Positions 34,920 through 43,302 of a stretch of 64,000 nt of DNA are shown one piece after another. Each line of letters starts with the position of its first letter. Positions within the stretch are counted from its first letter, which is position 1. The notes beneath the pieces were generated by a model. The model searched no databases. It was not told where the DNA came from and saw nothing but the letters and a program-made list of their open reading frames with translations. Both the position numbers and the translations under genes were made by a program. Source of the DNA: JALZVT01 sp039029135 (lineage in GTDB: Bacteria > Pseudomonadota > Gammaproteobacteria > Pseudomonadales > Azotimanducaceae); NCBI GenBank assembly GCA_039029135.1, contig JBCCGT010000012.1:62001-126000 (forward strand), read 5' to 3'.

Positions 34920-34923
34920 GACG

Positions 34924-36531
34924 CTACTCCGGCTGCGGGATCGGGGCATCGACGGGCGAGCCGGGATAGGGCGTAATCAGGTATGGAAACCGATTATCGA
35001 GCTCCGCCCCGGACAGCGGCGCACCATCGGTAAACGGCGCGTCTCCTACGGGCGCATCGGTCGGCGCACAGATGCCGAGGTTAACCGGCTCGCCACCGTC
35101 ACCAAGAGGCAGATCGTGACACAGGGCCCCCATGACAACGCGCAGGGCAATATCGACGACATCGTCGCCAGGTCGGCGCCCGTTCGGAAAGCCGGCCAAG
35201 TCACCTGCCGCCAGTCCCAGAGGCTCCTGCGCGGCGCGTTCAGTCGGCGGGATGGCGACGTTCAAGCGCAGCATCTCTCCTGGCGCGCCATTCTCGAACG
35301 CGTTGACGCCGGGAAAACCCGTCAGAAACGCGGCGATTAGATCGGCCCGCGGAAAGTTTGACGGCGCAAGGTTCTCGATCGCGGTGCCCAGGGTGGTATT
35401 CACGGCTTCACGGAACAGGCTGTCGAGAATGACCGGCAGCGCGGGCGTCTGGACAAAGTTCAGAAACTGCACGTCTTGCGCGGGATGGCTCGCATTGAAC
35501 CTGTTCTTCTGGTCATAGCCGATCACTAGTTCGTTCACGAGCGGCGCCGATAGCCGCGAGACCTGCGTGAGCGCACCACCGGTGACGGACGGCCGATCGA
35601 AGCTGGGGTCCGGATTCAGAATCTGCGCCTGTGGCAGGCTCGCAGTCGTCCAGGCACCGATCACAGTGCTATCGCCGAGACAGTCGGTGTGCAGTTCCAG
35701 CGCCAGCGACGTAACGTTGTTGCGCTGCAGCACGTTACGCTCTGGATCCTGCGTTACACCACCGGGAAAGCCGCCGCCATCGCCGGCACCGGGCGCGCTA
35801 TCACCTTCGATGGGGACGAAGTTCACCAGGTCGAATACCTCGCCCAGCGACAGCTTGAACGCCTCGTGGCGCTGTCCAACAAACACGCGACCGCCGCTGC
35901 AGCCGGGCACGTCGATGGGCGCAATGAACCGCTCGGCATAGGCATCGTAGTTGCCTGGGCCACCGAAGGTCTTGGTGCCAGAGTAGTCGAAGGGCTTGCG
36001 AAAGGTGGCCGATCCGTCCCCGCTGTGCGTGATGGACTGCACGGCGCCTGCGCGCCGCGGCCCGGCGACCATATCTACCGAGTAGGTTTGCACGTGAGCA
36101 AGCCCCGGCTCCTGGTTGGGGTCGATTTGGCCGATATTGCGCAGCACCGAGGTGATCGGAGAACCGTTGACTTCCAGGGTCGGCACGCCGCCGCCGGGGA
36201 GTACGTCGTCGAAGCGAAACTGGAAGGTCAGGTCCTCAACCACGTCGCCGTCGTTGTCGATGAGAATCTCGTAGACCGCATTGGAGTCGAGCGGAAAATA
36301 GTTCGGACCACCGTAGGCTGCCTGCACGGGGACGTAGTTGGCGATGAAGGTAACGTAATCCTCCCGCCCGGGTTCGTAGCTGCGAAACAGGTAAAAGTCC
36401 GTCGCATCAACCTGCGGCAGCTTGGTGATAAACGGGGCTTCCCGATGGCTGGATGCCCATGCACTAGGCATTGCCATGGGGACAAGAAGGAGGGCCAGCA
36501 GCATTGCCGGCAGTTGCGTACGGGAGATCAT
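34924..36531 (-). CDS. DUF4331 family exported protein B
   Basis: 535 residues from the ATG at 36531 (GGAG 7 nt upstream; earlier ATG 36543 and GTG 36555 are in frame but lack a site). A signal peptide MISRTQLPAMLLALLLVPMAMPSAWA precedes SSHREAPFITKLPQVDATDFYLF. It shares long identical blocks with paralogue A (GREDYVT.IANY.P.QAAYGGP, FDLVNFVP.EGDSAPGAGDG, PGDDVVDIALRVVMGALCH). The lipoprotein gene follows it. A shared promoter-like element with A, 30 bp from the start, points to co-regulation. Function unknown. Confidence 0.85.
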   Translation of the reverse strand: MISRTQLPAMLLALLLVPMAMPSAWASSHREAPFITKLPQVDATDFYLFRSYEPGREDYVTFIANYVPVQAAYGGPNYFPLDSNAVYEILIDNDGDVVEDLTFQFRFDDVLPGGGVPTLEVNGSPITSVLRNIGQIDPNQEPGLAHVQTYSVDMVAGPRRAGAVQSITHSGDGSATFRKPFDYSGTKTFGGPGNYDAYAERFIAPIDVPGCSGGRVFVGQRHEAFKLSLGEVFDLVNFVPIEGDSAPGAGDGGGFPGGVTQDPERNVLQRNNVTSLALELHTDCLGDSTVIGAWTTASLPQAQILNPDPSFDRPSVTGGALTQVSRLSAPLVNELVIGYDQKNRFNASHPAQDVQFLNFVQTPALPVILDSLFREAVNTTLGTAIENLAPSNFPRADLIAAFLTGFPGVNAFENGAPGEMLRLNVAIPPTERAAQEPLGLAAGDLAGFPNGRRPGDDVVDIALRVVMGALCHDLPLGDGGEPVNLGICAPTDAPVGDAPFTDGAPLSGAELDNRFPYLITPYPGSPVDAPIPQPE

Positions 36532-36561
36532 TTTCAGCTCCATTTGAATGCTCACCAGCTA

Positions 36562-36587
36562 TACGGGCGAGACATTCAACTGGATGC
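36562..36587 (-). promoter_or_regulatory. ECF-type promoter, DUF4331 B
   Basis: Minus-strand GCATCCAGTTG-N11-CGTA, block-for-block identical to the site at 34124-34149, with the same 11-bp internal gap and the start codon 30 bp beyond. It lies within the 142-bp gap that follows the sigma factor/anti-sigma pair. I found no comparable site upstream of the sigma gene itself. Confidence 0.62.
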
Positions 36588-36673
36588 AGAAAGATCAAAA
36601 ATTCTTCACGCGATCGGGATCCGAGCCCCGGCGGAGAGCCAGAAACCTCGTATCGCCAGACAATTTTTCAGCC

Positions 36674-37171
36674 TCAGTCGTAGATTTGCGAGCGAATCAA
36701 CAGCATTGCCTGCGTGCGCGCCACGATCTTGTCGTGCACGAAGCCCGGCTCGGCGATGTGCATCGCGCCAGCAGAGACGGGATACTCACCAACCAAAATA
36801 TCGCCCTGGAGCACCATGCATTCCTCTAGATGCGTGTGCTCGTGGGCCGGGAAACCCGCGCCGGGTTCGAGAAGATACAGCACGGTCTGCACGCCAGCAC
36901 CGTCGTCCTGTAGCAACACCCTGCGCTGCACGCCGTCAAGAAAGAACTCCCAGGCTTCAGCGTCCCCGTCGGTTGCGGCGTGTATGGTGCGGGTGCCGGC
37001 GGGTTCTGCGGCTCGTACGCGAGCCATGATGTTGCGCTTCATGCGCCGCGACGGGGCCGCCTCCAACTCAGGATCCGGGGTGTCCGCCTGCGCCTGCGAT
37101 AGCAGATGGACGAGTTCATCGATGTCAGCTTCCGCCGACGAACTCGCTGGCGTGTTGTCATCGCCAATCAT
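36674..37171 (-). CDS. Cupin anti-sigma-like protein (ChrR-related)
   Basis: 165 residues. The C-terminal cupin contains PAHEHTHLEECMVLQGDILVG (metal-binding HxH-x3-E) and HIAEPGFVHDK, the layout of the ChrR cupin. The N-terminal part is short and acidic and lacks the HxxxCxxC zinc motif that ChrR uses to bind its sigma factor, so if it is an anti-sigma it uses a different interface. Its ATG overlaps the sigma factor stop (ATGA). Sensing of oxidative or singlet-oxygen stress is inferred from the family. Confidence 0.72.
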   Translation of the reverse strand: MIGDDNTPASSSAEADIDELVHLLSQAQADTPDPELEAAPSRRMKRNIMARVRAAEPAGTRTIHAATDGDAEAWEFFLDGVQRRVLLQDDGAGVQTVLYLLEPGAGFPAHEHTHLEECMVLQGDILVGEYPVSAGAMHIAEPGFVHDKIVARTQAMLLIRSQIYD

Positions 37172-37704
37172 GCACTCAACTCCTCTCGCAACCGAATCAG
37201 CGTACGGCGCAACGTGCTCTTCACGGTTCCGAGCTGCAGATCCAGATAAGCCGCGATTTCACTATGGCTGTATCCTTTGAAATACGCGAGATATACCATC
37301 TGCGCGTGTTCCGTAGGCAATTCCGCCAAGTGCCGCTGCAGTGCGCCGCCACGTACCAGCCCGCCCAGCGCCGCGACCGAAAGCGTCTCGCTTTCCCCCG
37401 GCTGTGCCGCCAACTCTTGCTCCAGCCGCTGCCGACGTGCCCGCGCGCGTAGCCGGTCGAGCGCGTGACTCCGGCAGATCGTTAGCAACCAGGTCAACAC
37501 CTTGCCACGGCCTTCGTCATAGGAAGCTGCGGTGCGCCACACCTTGATGAACACATCCTCTGTGACTTCTTCAGCATCTGCGTCATCGTTCAAAATCTGC
37601 TTGGCGAGGTAGTAAACGCGGTTGCAGCAGCTGTCGTACAGCGTTTCGAGCGCGCGTTCGTCTCCTTTGACGATGCGCTGCACGCACAGCGTCAGCGGAT
37701 CCAT
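37168..37704 (-). CDS. ECF sigma factor
   Basis: 178 residues from ATG 37704. Region 2: LCVQRIVKGDERALETLYDSCCNRVYYLAKQILNDDADAEEVTEDVFIKVWRTAASYDEGRGKVLTWLLTICRSHALDRLRARARR; region 4: LPTEHAQMVYLAYFKGYSHSEIAAYLDLQLGTVKSTLRRTLIRLREEL. This matches the RpoE/ChrR-linked (ECF11-like) class. An in-frame TTG 17 codons upstream is an alternative start. It overlaps the cupin gene by four bases. It is the likely driver of the two shared promoter sites downstream. Confidence 0.9.
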   Translation of the reverse strand: MDPLTLCVQRIVKGDERALETLYDSCCNRVYYLAKQILNDDADAEEVTEDVFIKVWRTAASYDEGRGKVLTWLLTICRSHALDRLRARARRQRLEQELAAQPGESETLSVAALGGLVRGGALQRHLAELPTEHAQMVYLAYFKGYSHSEIAAYLDLQLGTVKSTLRRTLIRLREELSA

Positions 37705-37844
37705 CGCCTGTTCCGAGCTATGGTCGAAATGTCCACGCCGCAACTGCCGCTCCAATCGGATTTCTTCCCTGACCCCTGTACCCGGGCCTGCCGCGGGTCA
37801 GCAGCTTCCCGCAGCGGGGATTATAGCGGCTCCTGGCCTATACC

Positions 37845-38456
37845 CTAGACTCGCCGCAACACCCCCAGCGTCAGCGTCTGCTCGCAGGCCTCGAACAACC
37901 CGGATGACAGCGCATGCTCGTAGATCGTTCGCGGTGCTTGGCCGCCTTCTGCCTCGCTCGCAAACAAATCGTGAATCGCCAGATAGCCACCGGGTAGCAC
38001 ATGCGGCAACCATGCCCGCAGGTCGGCGTACGCCGCCTCGAAGCTGTGACCGCCGTCGATGAACACGAGCGCGAGCGGTATGCGCCACAGGCGCCCGAGC
38101 CGGGCCGACTGCGCCACGATCGGGATGACCGTGTCGTCCAGACCCGCCCCGCGCAGCGTGCGCCGAAAGGCGGGCAAGGTGTCGAGACGGCCCGCTGATC
38201 GGTCGTATAGGTCGGGATCGAAATAGCCCTCGCCGGGTTGATGCTCTTCCGAACCGATGTGGTGGTCGACGGCGAACAGCGCGCCACCGGCTTCGCGCAC
38301 GCCGCTGCCGAGATAAAGCGTCGACTTGCCGCAGTAGCTGCCGACCTCGAGGCAGGGTCCTAGCGCCCCCGCCTCCGCGCCGAGCGCGTACAGTCGCTCG
38401 CCCTCCCGCGGATCGAGAAAGCCCTTCACCGTATCTGGATTCATGTCGAGCCGCAT
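37845..38456 (-). CDS. Class I SAM-dependent methyltransferase (Methyltransf_24-like)
   Basis: 203 residues. LEVGSYCGKSTLYLGSGVREAGGALFAVDHHIGSEEHQPGE is the SAM motif I/II region, and LALVFIDGGHSFEAAYADLRAWLPHVLPGGYLAIHDLF is the post-motif region with the GGH/HD signature of the cephalosporin-hydroxylase/O-methyltransferase clan. The substrate is unknown. No ribosome-binding site is obvious; start at MRLDM (38456) is taken because the protein motif begins shortly after. It follows the small membrane gene by 25 bp. Confidence 0.78.
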   Translation of the reverse strand: MRLDMNPDTVKGFLDPREGERLYALGAEAGALGPCLEVGSYCGKSTLYLGSGVREAGGALFAVDHHIGSEEHQPGEGYFDPDLYDRSAGRLDTLPAFRRTLRGAGLDDTVIPIVAQSARLGRLWRIPLALVFIDGGHSFEAAYADLRAWLPHVLPGGYLAIHDLFASEAEGGQAPRTIYEHALSSGLFEACEQTLTLGVLRRV

Positions 38457-38481
38457 CGTCGTGCGAGTGAGATGTGGCGTA

Positions 38482-38664
38482 TCAGCCGAAGAAGTAGAAC
38501 ACCGCGGCGATCGCAATCGGCAGGGCACCGATGAAATACACCACGAAGTTGAGCATGCGATTCTGCTCGACGTGTGGGCTGACCTCCAGCCGCGGGCCGA
38601 TGATCAGCCACAGCACGGCGGAGGCCAGCAGCGCGAGCACCAGCGACAGAACGACGCCCGCCAT
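38482..38664 (-). CDS. Small two-helix membrane protein
   Basis: 60 residues: MAGVVLSLVLALLASAVLWLIIG (TM1), a polar loop RLEVSPHVEQNRMLNF, and VVYFIGALPIAIAAVFYFFG (TM2). Both helices are strongly hydrophobic, the loop is charged and the composition matches the neighbours, which argues for a real gene. No named family is recognised. It lies 42 bp from the end of the SDR gene on the same strand. Confidence 0.6.
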   Translation of the reverse strand: MAGVVLSLVLALLASAVLWLIIGPRLEVSPHVEQNRMLNFVVYFIGALPIAIAAVFYFFG

Positions 38665-38706
38665 CTCAGTGGGCGTCCCTGTTGTCGATGCCGGCGCAGC
38701 GCAAGA

Positions 38707-39573
38707 TCACGACAGCTGCAGCATGCCGCGCGGCTGCGCGCCGTTCAGATCAGTGATCTTCTCGAATTCCGCGCCGATGTCTTCGACGGACGCATCATCA
38801 GAGAAGGTCACGCCCTCGTTCTCGACCATGCAGGCGATCGAGTACTTGCGGCCCGCCGCCTGCACGATTACGCCGTTCGGCGCGTCTTCGGTGCACAGGT
38901 ATACGACAGCCTTGGTGATGTGCTCCGGTCCCAGCGTGTCGTGCGCGCCTTCCGGGATCAGGTTCTCTGTCATGCGCGTGATGGCAACCGGCGCGATCGC
39001 GTTGGTGTGAATGTTGTTTTTCGCACCTTCGATCTTCAGCGTGTTCATCATGCCAACCTGGCCCAGCTTCGCGGCGCTGTAGTTCGCCTGACCGAAGTTG
39101 CCGTACAGGCCGGACGGCGACGTGGTCATCACGATGCGACCGTAGTTCTGCTCTTTCATGATCGGCCAGACGGCGCTGGTGACCATCGCGGTACCGATCA
39201 GGTGCACGTCGATCACCATCTTGAAGTCGTCGATGCCCATCTTCGCGAAGCTCTTGTCGCGCAGGATGCCGGCGTTGTTGATCAGAATGTCGATGCGGCC
39301 CCAGGCGTCCATTGCATCCTTGACGATCGATGCCGCGCCGGCCGGATCAGAAACCGAGCCGCCGTTGGCCAGCGCCGTGCCGCCGGCCGCCTCGATTTCG
39401 GCGACCACGGCCTGGGCTGCCTCGGAGCTGCCGCCGGTGCCGTCCATCGCGCCACCGAGGTCATTGATCAGCACCTTGGCGCCGCGGCTCGCGAGCTCCA
39501 GCGCGTGGCAGCGACCCAGGCCGCCCCCCGCACCGGTGACGATGGCGACTTTGCCGTCGAAGGAATAGGTCAT
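38707..39573 (-). CDS. Short-chain dehydrogenase (hydroxyacyl-CoA dehydrogenase type)
   Basis: 288 residues. TGAGGGLG is the NAD(P) loop (about residue 14) and NNAG the central strand; the catalytic Tyr-Lys is in YSAAK, preceded by SPSG. The whole resembles the dehydrogenase part of HSD17B4/multifunctional enzyme type 2 (MTYSFDGKVAIVTGAGGGLGR, GTGGSSEAAQAVVAEIEAAGGTALAN, GPEHITKAVVYLCTEDAPNGVIVQ...GMLQL). Role in beta-oxidation-like or steroid/hydroxyacyl-CoA reactions is expected. It lies near a biotin-dependent carboxylase half. Confidence 0.85.
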   Translation of the reverse strand: MTYSFDGKVAIVTGAGGGLGRCHALELASRGAKVLINDLGGAMDGTGGSSEAAQAVVAEIEAAGGTALANGGSVSDPAGAASIVKDAMDAWGRIDILINNAGILRDKSFAKMGIDDFKMVIDVHLIGTAMVTSAVWPIMKEQNYGRIVMTTSPSGLYGNFGQANYSAAKLGQVGMMNTLKIEGAKNNIHTNAIAPVAITRMTENLIPEGAHDTLGPEHITKAVVYLCTEDAPNGVIVQAAGRKYSIACMVENEGVTFSDDASVEDIGAEFEKITDLNGAQPRGMLQLS

Positions 39574-39654
39574 GTTGGCTCTCTCTAAGTCAGGTTGTTG
39601 TTAGGTTTGTGGCCCGCCGCGCGCAGCGTTAGGGTCAGTGTCCGCGCGCGACCT

Positions 39655-41208
39655 TCAGGGCCGCATGCCGAACGCCACCGGCGCCGTAAGCTGCTCCAGC
39701 CGCGGCTGAATCCAGTCGATCCACTCGCACAAGACCGGCCGCGTCTCGCGCGGATCGATCAGTTCGTGCACGGCGAACGACTCGGCGCGCGCGTAGGGCG
39801 ACCGGTTGGCGCGCAGCCGATCCTCGATCTCTTTGCGCTTGGCCTCCGGATCGGGGCTCGCATCGATCTCCCGATGATAGGCGACCGCGACCCCGCCTTC
39901 GAGCGGCAGCGCACCGGATTCCACCGACGGCCAGGACAGCACATAGGCATCCTCGCCGTAGTGCGCGGCGGTCGCGACGCCGAAGCCCTTGTGCACCTGA
40001 ATCGACGCCCAGGGTACAGTCGCCTGCACCGCCGCGCTGACCGCGGCCATGCCGTAGCGGATGGTGCCGTTCTTCTCGGCCTCGGGCCCAATCATGAACC
40101 CCGGCTGGTCGACGAAATTGACGATGGGCAGATGAAAGCTGTCGCACATCTCGACGAAGCGGCGGTACTTCTGCGCCGCCTCGGCGGTCATCGCGCCCGC
40201 GTAGACGCGGCAGTCGTTGGCAAGCACGCCGACGCTCTGGCCGTTCAGCCGCGCCAGGCCCGCGATCTGGCTCGGACCATAGTCCGGTGCGATCTCGAAG
40301 AAGCTGTCGCGATCGACGATCATCTCAACGATCGCCCGCATGTCGAAGGGCGCATTCGAATCGCGCGGCACGGCGGTCAGCAGCTCGTCCTCCATCCGCT
40401 CGACCGGATCATCGCAGGCCAGCACCGGCGCCCGCTGCCAGGCGTTCGAGGGCAGATAGCTCAGGAAGCGCCGCGCCTGGGCCAGCGCGTCGGCCTCAGA
40501 GTCCGCGACGTTATCGACGATGCCGGACCGGGTGTGGATGTGCGCGCCGCCCAGCTCCTCTTTCGTCATGCGCACACCAAGCGCCCGCTGCACCAGCGCT
40601 GGACCGCCGATCAGCACCTGGGCGGTATCGCGGGTCATGACGGAGAAGTGCGACGCCACCAGCCGGCCTGCCGGGAAACCCGCGACCGGGCCGAGCGCTG
40701 CCGACACGATGGGCACTTGGCTCATCGCGTCGGCGATGATCTTGAAGCGCGGCTCGGTGAATACCGGCTCGCCGACGGTGCCGCCTTTCTTCGCGCCGCC
40801 TTTGACGCTGCCGCCGCCGCCCTCGAGCATTCGCACCAGCGGCACCTTGCTGCGCACGGCAAGGTGTTCGGCATAGACGCTCTTGCGCAGACCTGCTGCG
40901 TTGGGCGAGCCGCCCTTCAGCGTGAAGTCCTCGCCCCCGACGACGACGCGCCGCGCATCAATCTTGCCGTAGCCGACGACGTAGTTAGCCGGCTGGTAGC
41001 CGAGCAGCCTGTCGTCGTCGTCATAGTCCGGTATCGCCGTCGCCCGGCCGTGCTCGCGGAAGCTGCCATCGTCCAGCAGCAGATCGATGCGCTCGCGGAT
41101 GGTCAGCCGGCCCTTGGCATGCTGACGCGCGATGCCGTCCGCGCCGCCCTGCTCCAGCGCCATCTCGCGGCGCCGCTCCAGTTCCCGGACTTCGTCTTTC
41201 CAGCTCAT
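39655..41208 (-). CDS. Acyl-CoA carboxylase, carboxyltransferase subunit
   Basis: 517 residues of the crotonase-type carboxyltransferase family. The N-terminal part (MSWKDEVRELERRREMALEQGGADGIARQHAKGRLTIRERIDLLLDDGSF) and the C-terminal block (RFVEMCDSFHLPIVNFVDQPGFMIGPEAEKNGTIRYG) match PCC/MCC-beta. It transfers CO2 from biotin to an acyl-CoA; propionyl-CoA is likely but not certain. The small biotin carrier gene precedes it on the same strand by 13 bp. No biotin carboxylase gene is in the window, so that subunit must come from elsewhere. Confidence 0.88.
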   Translation of the reverse strand: MSWKDEVRELERRREMALEQGGADGIARQHAKGRLTIRERIDLLLDDGSFREHGRATAIPDYDDDDRLLGYQPANYVVGYGKIDARRVVVGGEDFTLKGGSPNAAGLRKSVYAEHLAVRSKVPLVRMLEGGGGSVKGGAKKGGTVGEPVFTEPRFKIIADAMSQVPIVSAALGPVAGFPAGRLVASHFSVMTRDTAQVLIGGPALVQRALGVRMTKEELGGAHIHTRSGIVDNVADSEADALAQARRFLSYLPSNAWQRAPVLACDDPVERMEDELLTAVPRDSNAPFDMRAIVEMIVDRDSFFEIAPDYGPSQIAGLARLNGQSVGVLANDCRVYAGAMTAEAAQKYRRFVEMCDSFHLPIVNFVDQPGFMIGPEAEKNGTIRYGMAAVSAAVQATVPWASIQVHKGFGVATAAHYGEDAYVLSWPSVESGALPLEGGVAVAYHREIDASPDPEAKRKEIEDRLRANRSPYARAESFAVHELIDPRETRPVLCEWIDWIQPRLEQLTAPVAFGMRP

Positions 41209-41221
41209 AGCGTAAGGGCGC

Positions 41222-41443
41222 TCAGCTCGCGATGACCGCGAGCACCTGATCCTCTTCGACGGTTTCCTCGGGTGCTACCGGGAGTGCGGCGACGGTACCC
41301 GCGCACGGCGCCTCCACCGGAATCTCCATCTTCATCGACTCGAGAATCATGATTTCCTGTTCTTCGCTGACGGCGTCGCCCACGGCGACCAGCACCTTCC
41401 AGACGCTGCCCGCGACTTCTGATTTCACCTCTACATCGGCCAT
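41222..41443 (-). CDS. Biotin carrier protein of acyl-CoA carboxylase
   Basis: 73 residues, all a biotinyl/lipoyl domain: KSEVAGSVWKVLVAVGDAVSEEQEIMILESMKMEIPVEAPCAGTVAALPV. The biotinylated lysine is in ESMKME. It is much shorter than AccB (about 150 residues) because it lacks the N-terminal half, as stand-alone carriers of propionyl-type carboxylases do. A strong GGAGGAGGGG site precedes it. Confidence 0.88.
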   Translation of the reverse strand: MADVEVKSEVAGSVWKVLVAVGDAVSEEQEIMILESMKMEIPVEAPCAGTVAALPVAPEETVEEDQVLAVIAS

Positions 41444-41493
41444 GGCCCCTCCTCCGCGCGCCTCGTGTCCGTTAACCTTCCGATTGTAGCGGC

Positions 41494-42432
41494 TTAGAAG
41501 CCGTACTGGCTGAGTTCCAGCGTGCCGCCCGTCAGGCGCTCATAGGCCTCCAGATAGCGCGCCAGGCTGCTCTCCACCACCGCCTGCGGCAGCACCGGGC
41601 CGGGCGGCGTCTTGTCCCAGTCGCCGGCCGCGACGATCTTCTCGAGATAGTTGCGCACGAACTGCTTGTCGAAACTCGGCTGCTCGCCGCCGGGCTGCCA
41701 GCGATCGGCGGGCCAGAAGCGCGAGCTGTCCGGGGTGAAGATCTCGTCGATCAAGAGCGGCGTCGTGGCCCCGGGCAGCATGCCGAACTCGAACTTGGTG
41801 TCCGCCAGAATAATGCCGCGCTCGGACGCGTAGTCGCGCGCCTCGACGTACAGGGACAGGGTCGTGTCGCGCAGCCACGCCATGGTCGCTTCGCCGACCA
41901 CGTCCACGCCGGCGCTGAAGCTGATGTTCTCGTCGTGGCCAGTGGCCGCCTTGGTCGACGGCGTGAACAGCGGCGCTTCGAGACGATCGCTGTTCACCAG
42001 CCCAGCCGGCAGATCGATGCCGCAGACCTGGCCGCTGGTCTGATAATCCTTCCAGCCGCTGCCGGTGATGTAGCCGCGTGCGATGCACTCAATGGGCAGC
42101 ACCTCGGTGCGGCGGCAGAGCATGATGCGTCCACGCAGCGCGTCGCGCTCCTCGTCGCTCAGATCCTGCACGTCGTCGACGTCGGTGGACACCAGGTGGT
42201 GTTCGAAGCGCTGCGCGAACAGATCGAACCAGAACTTCGAAATCTGTGTCAGCACCACGCCCTTGCCGGGCAGGCCGTTCGCCATCACCACATCGAAGGC
42301 GCTGATGCGATCCGTCGCGACGATCAGCAGTCCGTCCTCGCCGGAGGGCAGGGTGGCGTCGTAGAGATCACGCACCTTGCCGCTGCGCCGGTTCGGCAGC
42401 GACAGGTCGGTCGATAGCAGGGCGTCGCGCAT
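41494..42432 (-). CDS. purC: Phosphoribosylaminoimidazole-succinocarboxamide synthase
   Basis: 312 residues. SAICAR synthase signatures: RSGKVRDLYDA (ATP loop), LLIVATDRISAFDVVMANGLPGKGVVLTQIS, IECIARGYITGSGWKDYQ, LFTPSTKAATGHDENISFS, and DTKFEFGMLPG...LIDEIFTPDSSRFWPAD. It is the longer form (about 300 residues) rather than the short E. coli PurC. It catalyses the aspartate-adding step in purine biosynthesis. Its neighbours are unrelated enzymes on the same strand. Confidence 0.95.
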   Translation of the reverse strand: MRDALLSTDLSLPNRRSGKVRDLYDATLPSGEDGLLIVATDRISAFDVVMANGLPGKGVVLTQISKFWFDLFAQRFEHHLVSTDVDDVQDLSDEERDALRGRIMLCRRTEVLPIECIARGYITGSGWKDYQTSGQVCGIDLPAGLVNSDRLEAPLFTPSTKAATGHDENISFSAGVDVVGEATMAWLRDTTLSLYVEARDYASERGIILADTKFEFGMLPGATTPLLIDEIFTPDSSRFWPADRWQPGGEQPSFDKQFVRNYLEKIVAAGDWDKTPPGPVLPQAVVESSLARYLEAYERLTGGTLELSQYGF

Positions 42433-42456
42433 CAGCAGTTACAGCAGGCAGGCACG

Positions 42457-43221
42457 TCAGCTGGTATAGCCGCCGTCGGCCGCATGCACCGCGCCGGTGA
42501 TGAACGCGGCGTCGTCGCTGGCCAGAAACAGCATGACCTTAGCAATGTCGTCGGCTTCCGCGTAACGCTGCAGCGGAATCTGCTCGCGCAGATTCGCGCG
42601 CACCTCTTCGGCCGCCTCCGGGTTCATGCCGGCCTCCAGGCGCCGCATCATCTGGGTCTCGACCGGGGAGGGATTCACTGTGTTCACGCGGATGTTGTCC
42701 GCCGCCAGCTCTTTCGCCGCGCTGCGCGCCAGACCGATCACGGCGTGCTTCGACGTGCCGTAGGGCGTGATGCCCGGCGTGCCTTGCAGCCCGGCTACCG
42801 AAGAGGTGATGACGATGCTGCCGCCGCCGCGTTCGCGCAGCGCCGGAATGGCCGAGCGGATGCCGAGCCAGGGTCCACGCACGTTGATGTTCATCAGGCG
42901 GTCAAAGGACTCCAGCGGATAGTCGGTGATGGGCGCCACCGGTCCCTCGATGCCCGCATTCGCGAGCAAAATGTCGACGCCGCCGTAGCGCTCCGTCGCG
43001 GCGGCCATCATCGCGAGGTTGTCCGCCTCTTCGGTGACGTCGGCGACGAACGTGCTGACTCGGTTGCTGCCAATGTCGGCTGCCGCGGCATCGAGCGCCG
43101 CCGCGTCTACGTCGACCAGCAGCACGTCCGCTCCCTCTGCCGCGAACAGCGCCCCCGCCGCTCGGCCGATACCACCGGCGCCGCCGGTTATCACCGCCAC
43201 CTTGTTCTTCAACCTGTCCAT
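42457..43221 (-). CDS. Short-chain dehydrogenase/reductase
   Basis: 254 residues from ATG 43221 (GAGAGGGG nine nucleotides upstream). TGGAGGIG is the cofactor loop; DVTEEADN and LLANAGIEG follow. The catalytic residues are Ser in SSVAG and Tyr/Lys in YGTSKHAVIG. The C-terminal PVETQMMRRLE and LASDDAAFITGAVHAADGGYTS are usual for classical SDRs of the FabG/3-ketoacyl-like type. Substrate unknown. Confidence 0.88.
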   Translation of the reverse strand: MDRLKNKVAVITGGAGGIGRAAGALFAAEGADVLLVDVDAAALDAAAADIGSNRVSTFVADVTEEADNLAMMAAATERYGGVDILLANAGIEGPVAPITDYPLESFDRLMNINVRGPWLGIRSAIPALRERGGGSIVITSSVAGLQGTPGITPYGTSKHAVIGLARSAAKELAADNIRVNTVNPSPVETQMMRRLEAGMNPEAAEEVRANLREQIPLQRYAEADDIAKVMLFLASDDAAFITGAVHAADGGYTS

Positions 43222-43302
43222 ATCGTTTCCCCTCTCCCGTTGTGTATCTGCCACCCGGCTACGACACCCCGCTGACTAAGCGCGGCACCCAGCGTCAGCC
43301 GA

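Noticed and set aside
37770..37800. TGACCC...GGGTCA inverted repeat upstream of the ECF sigma gene
   Set aside because: Resembles the RAYT motif only partly (TGACCCC without the preceding ACTC) and the arms are GC-rich chance-like; not counted as a RAYT copy or operator.
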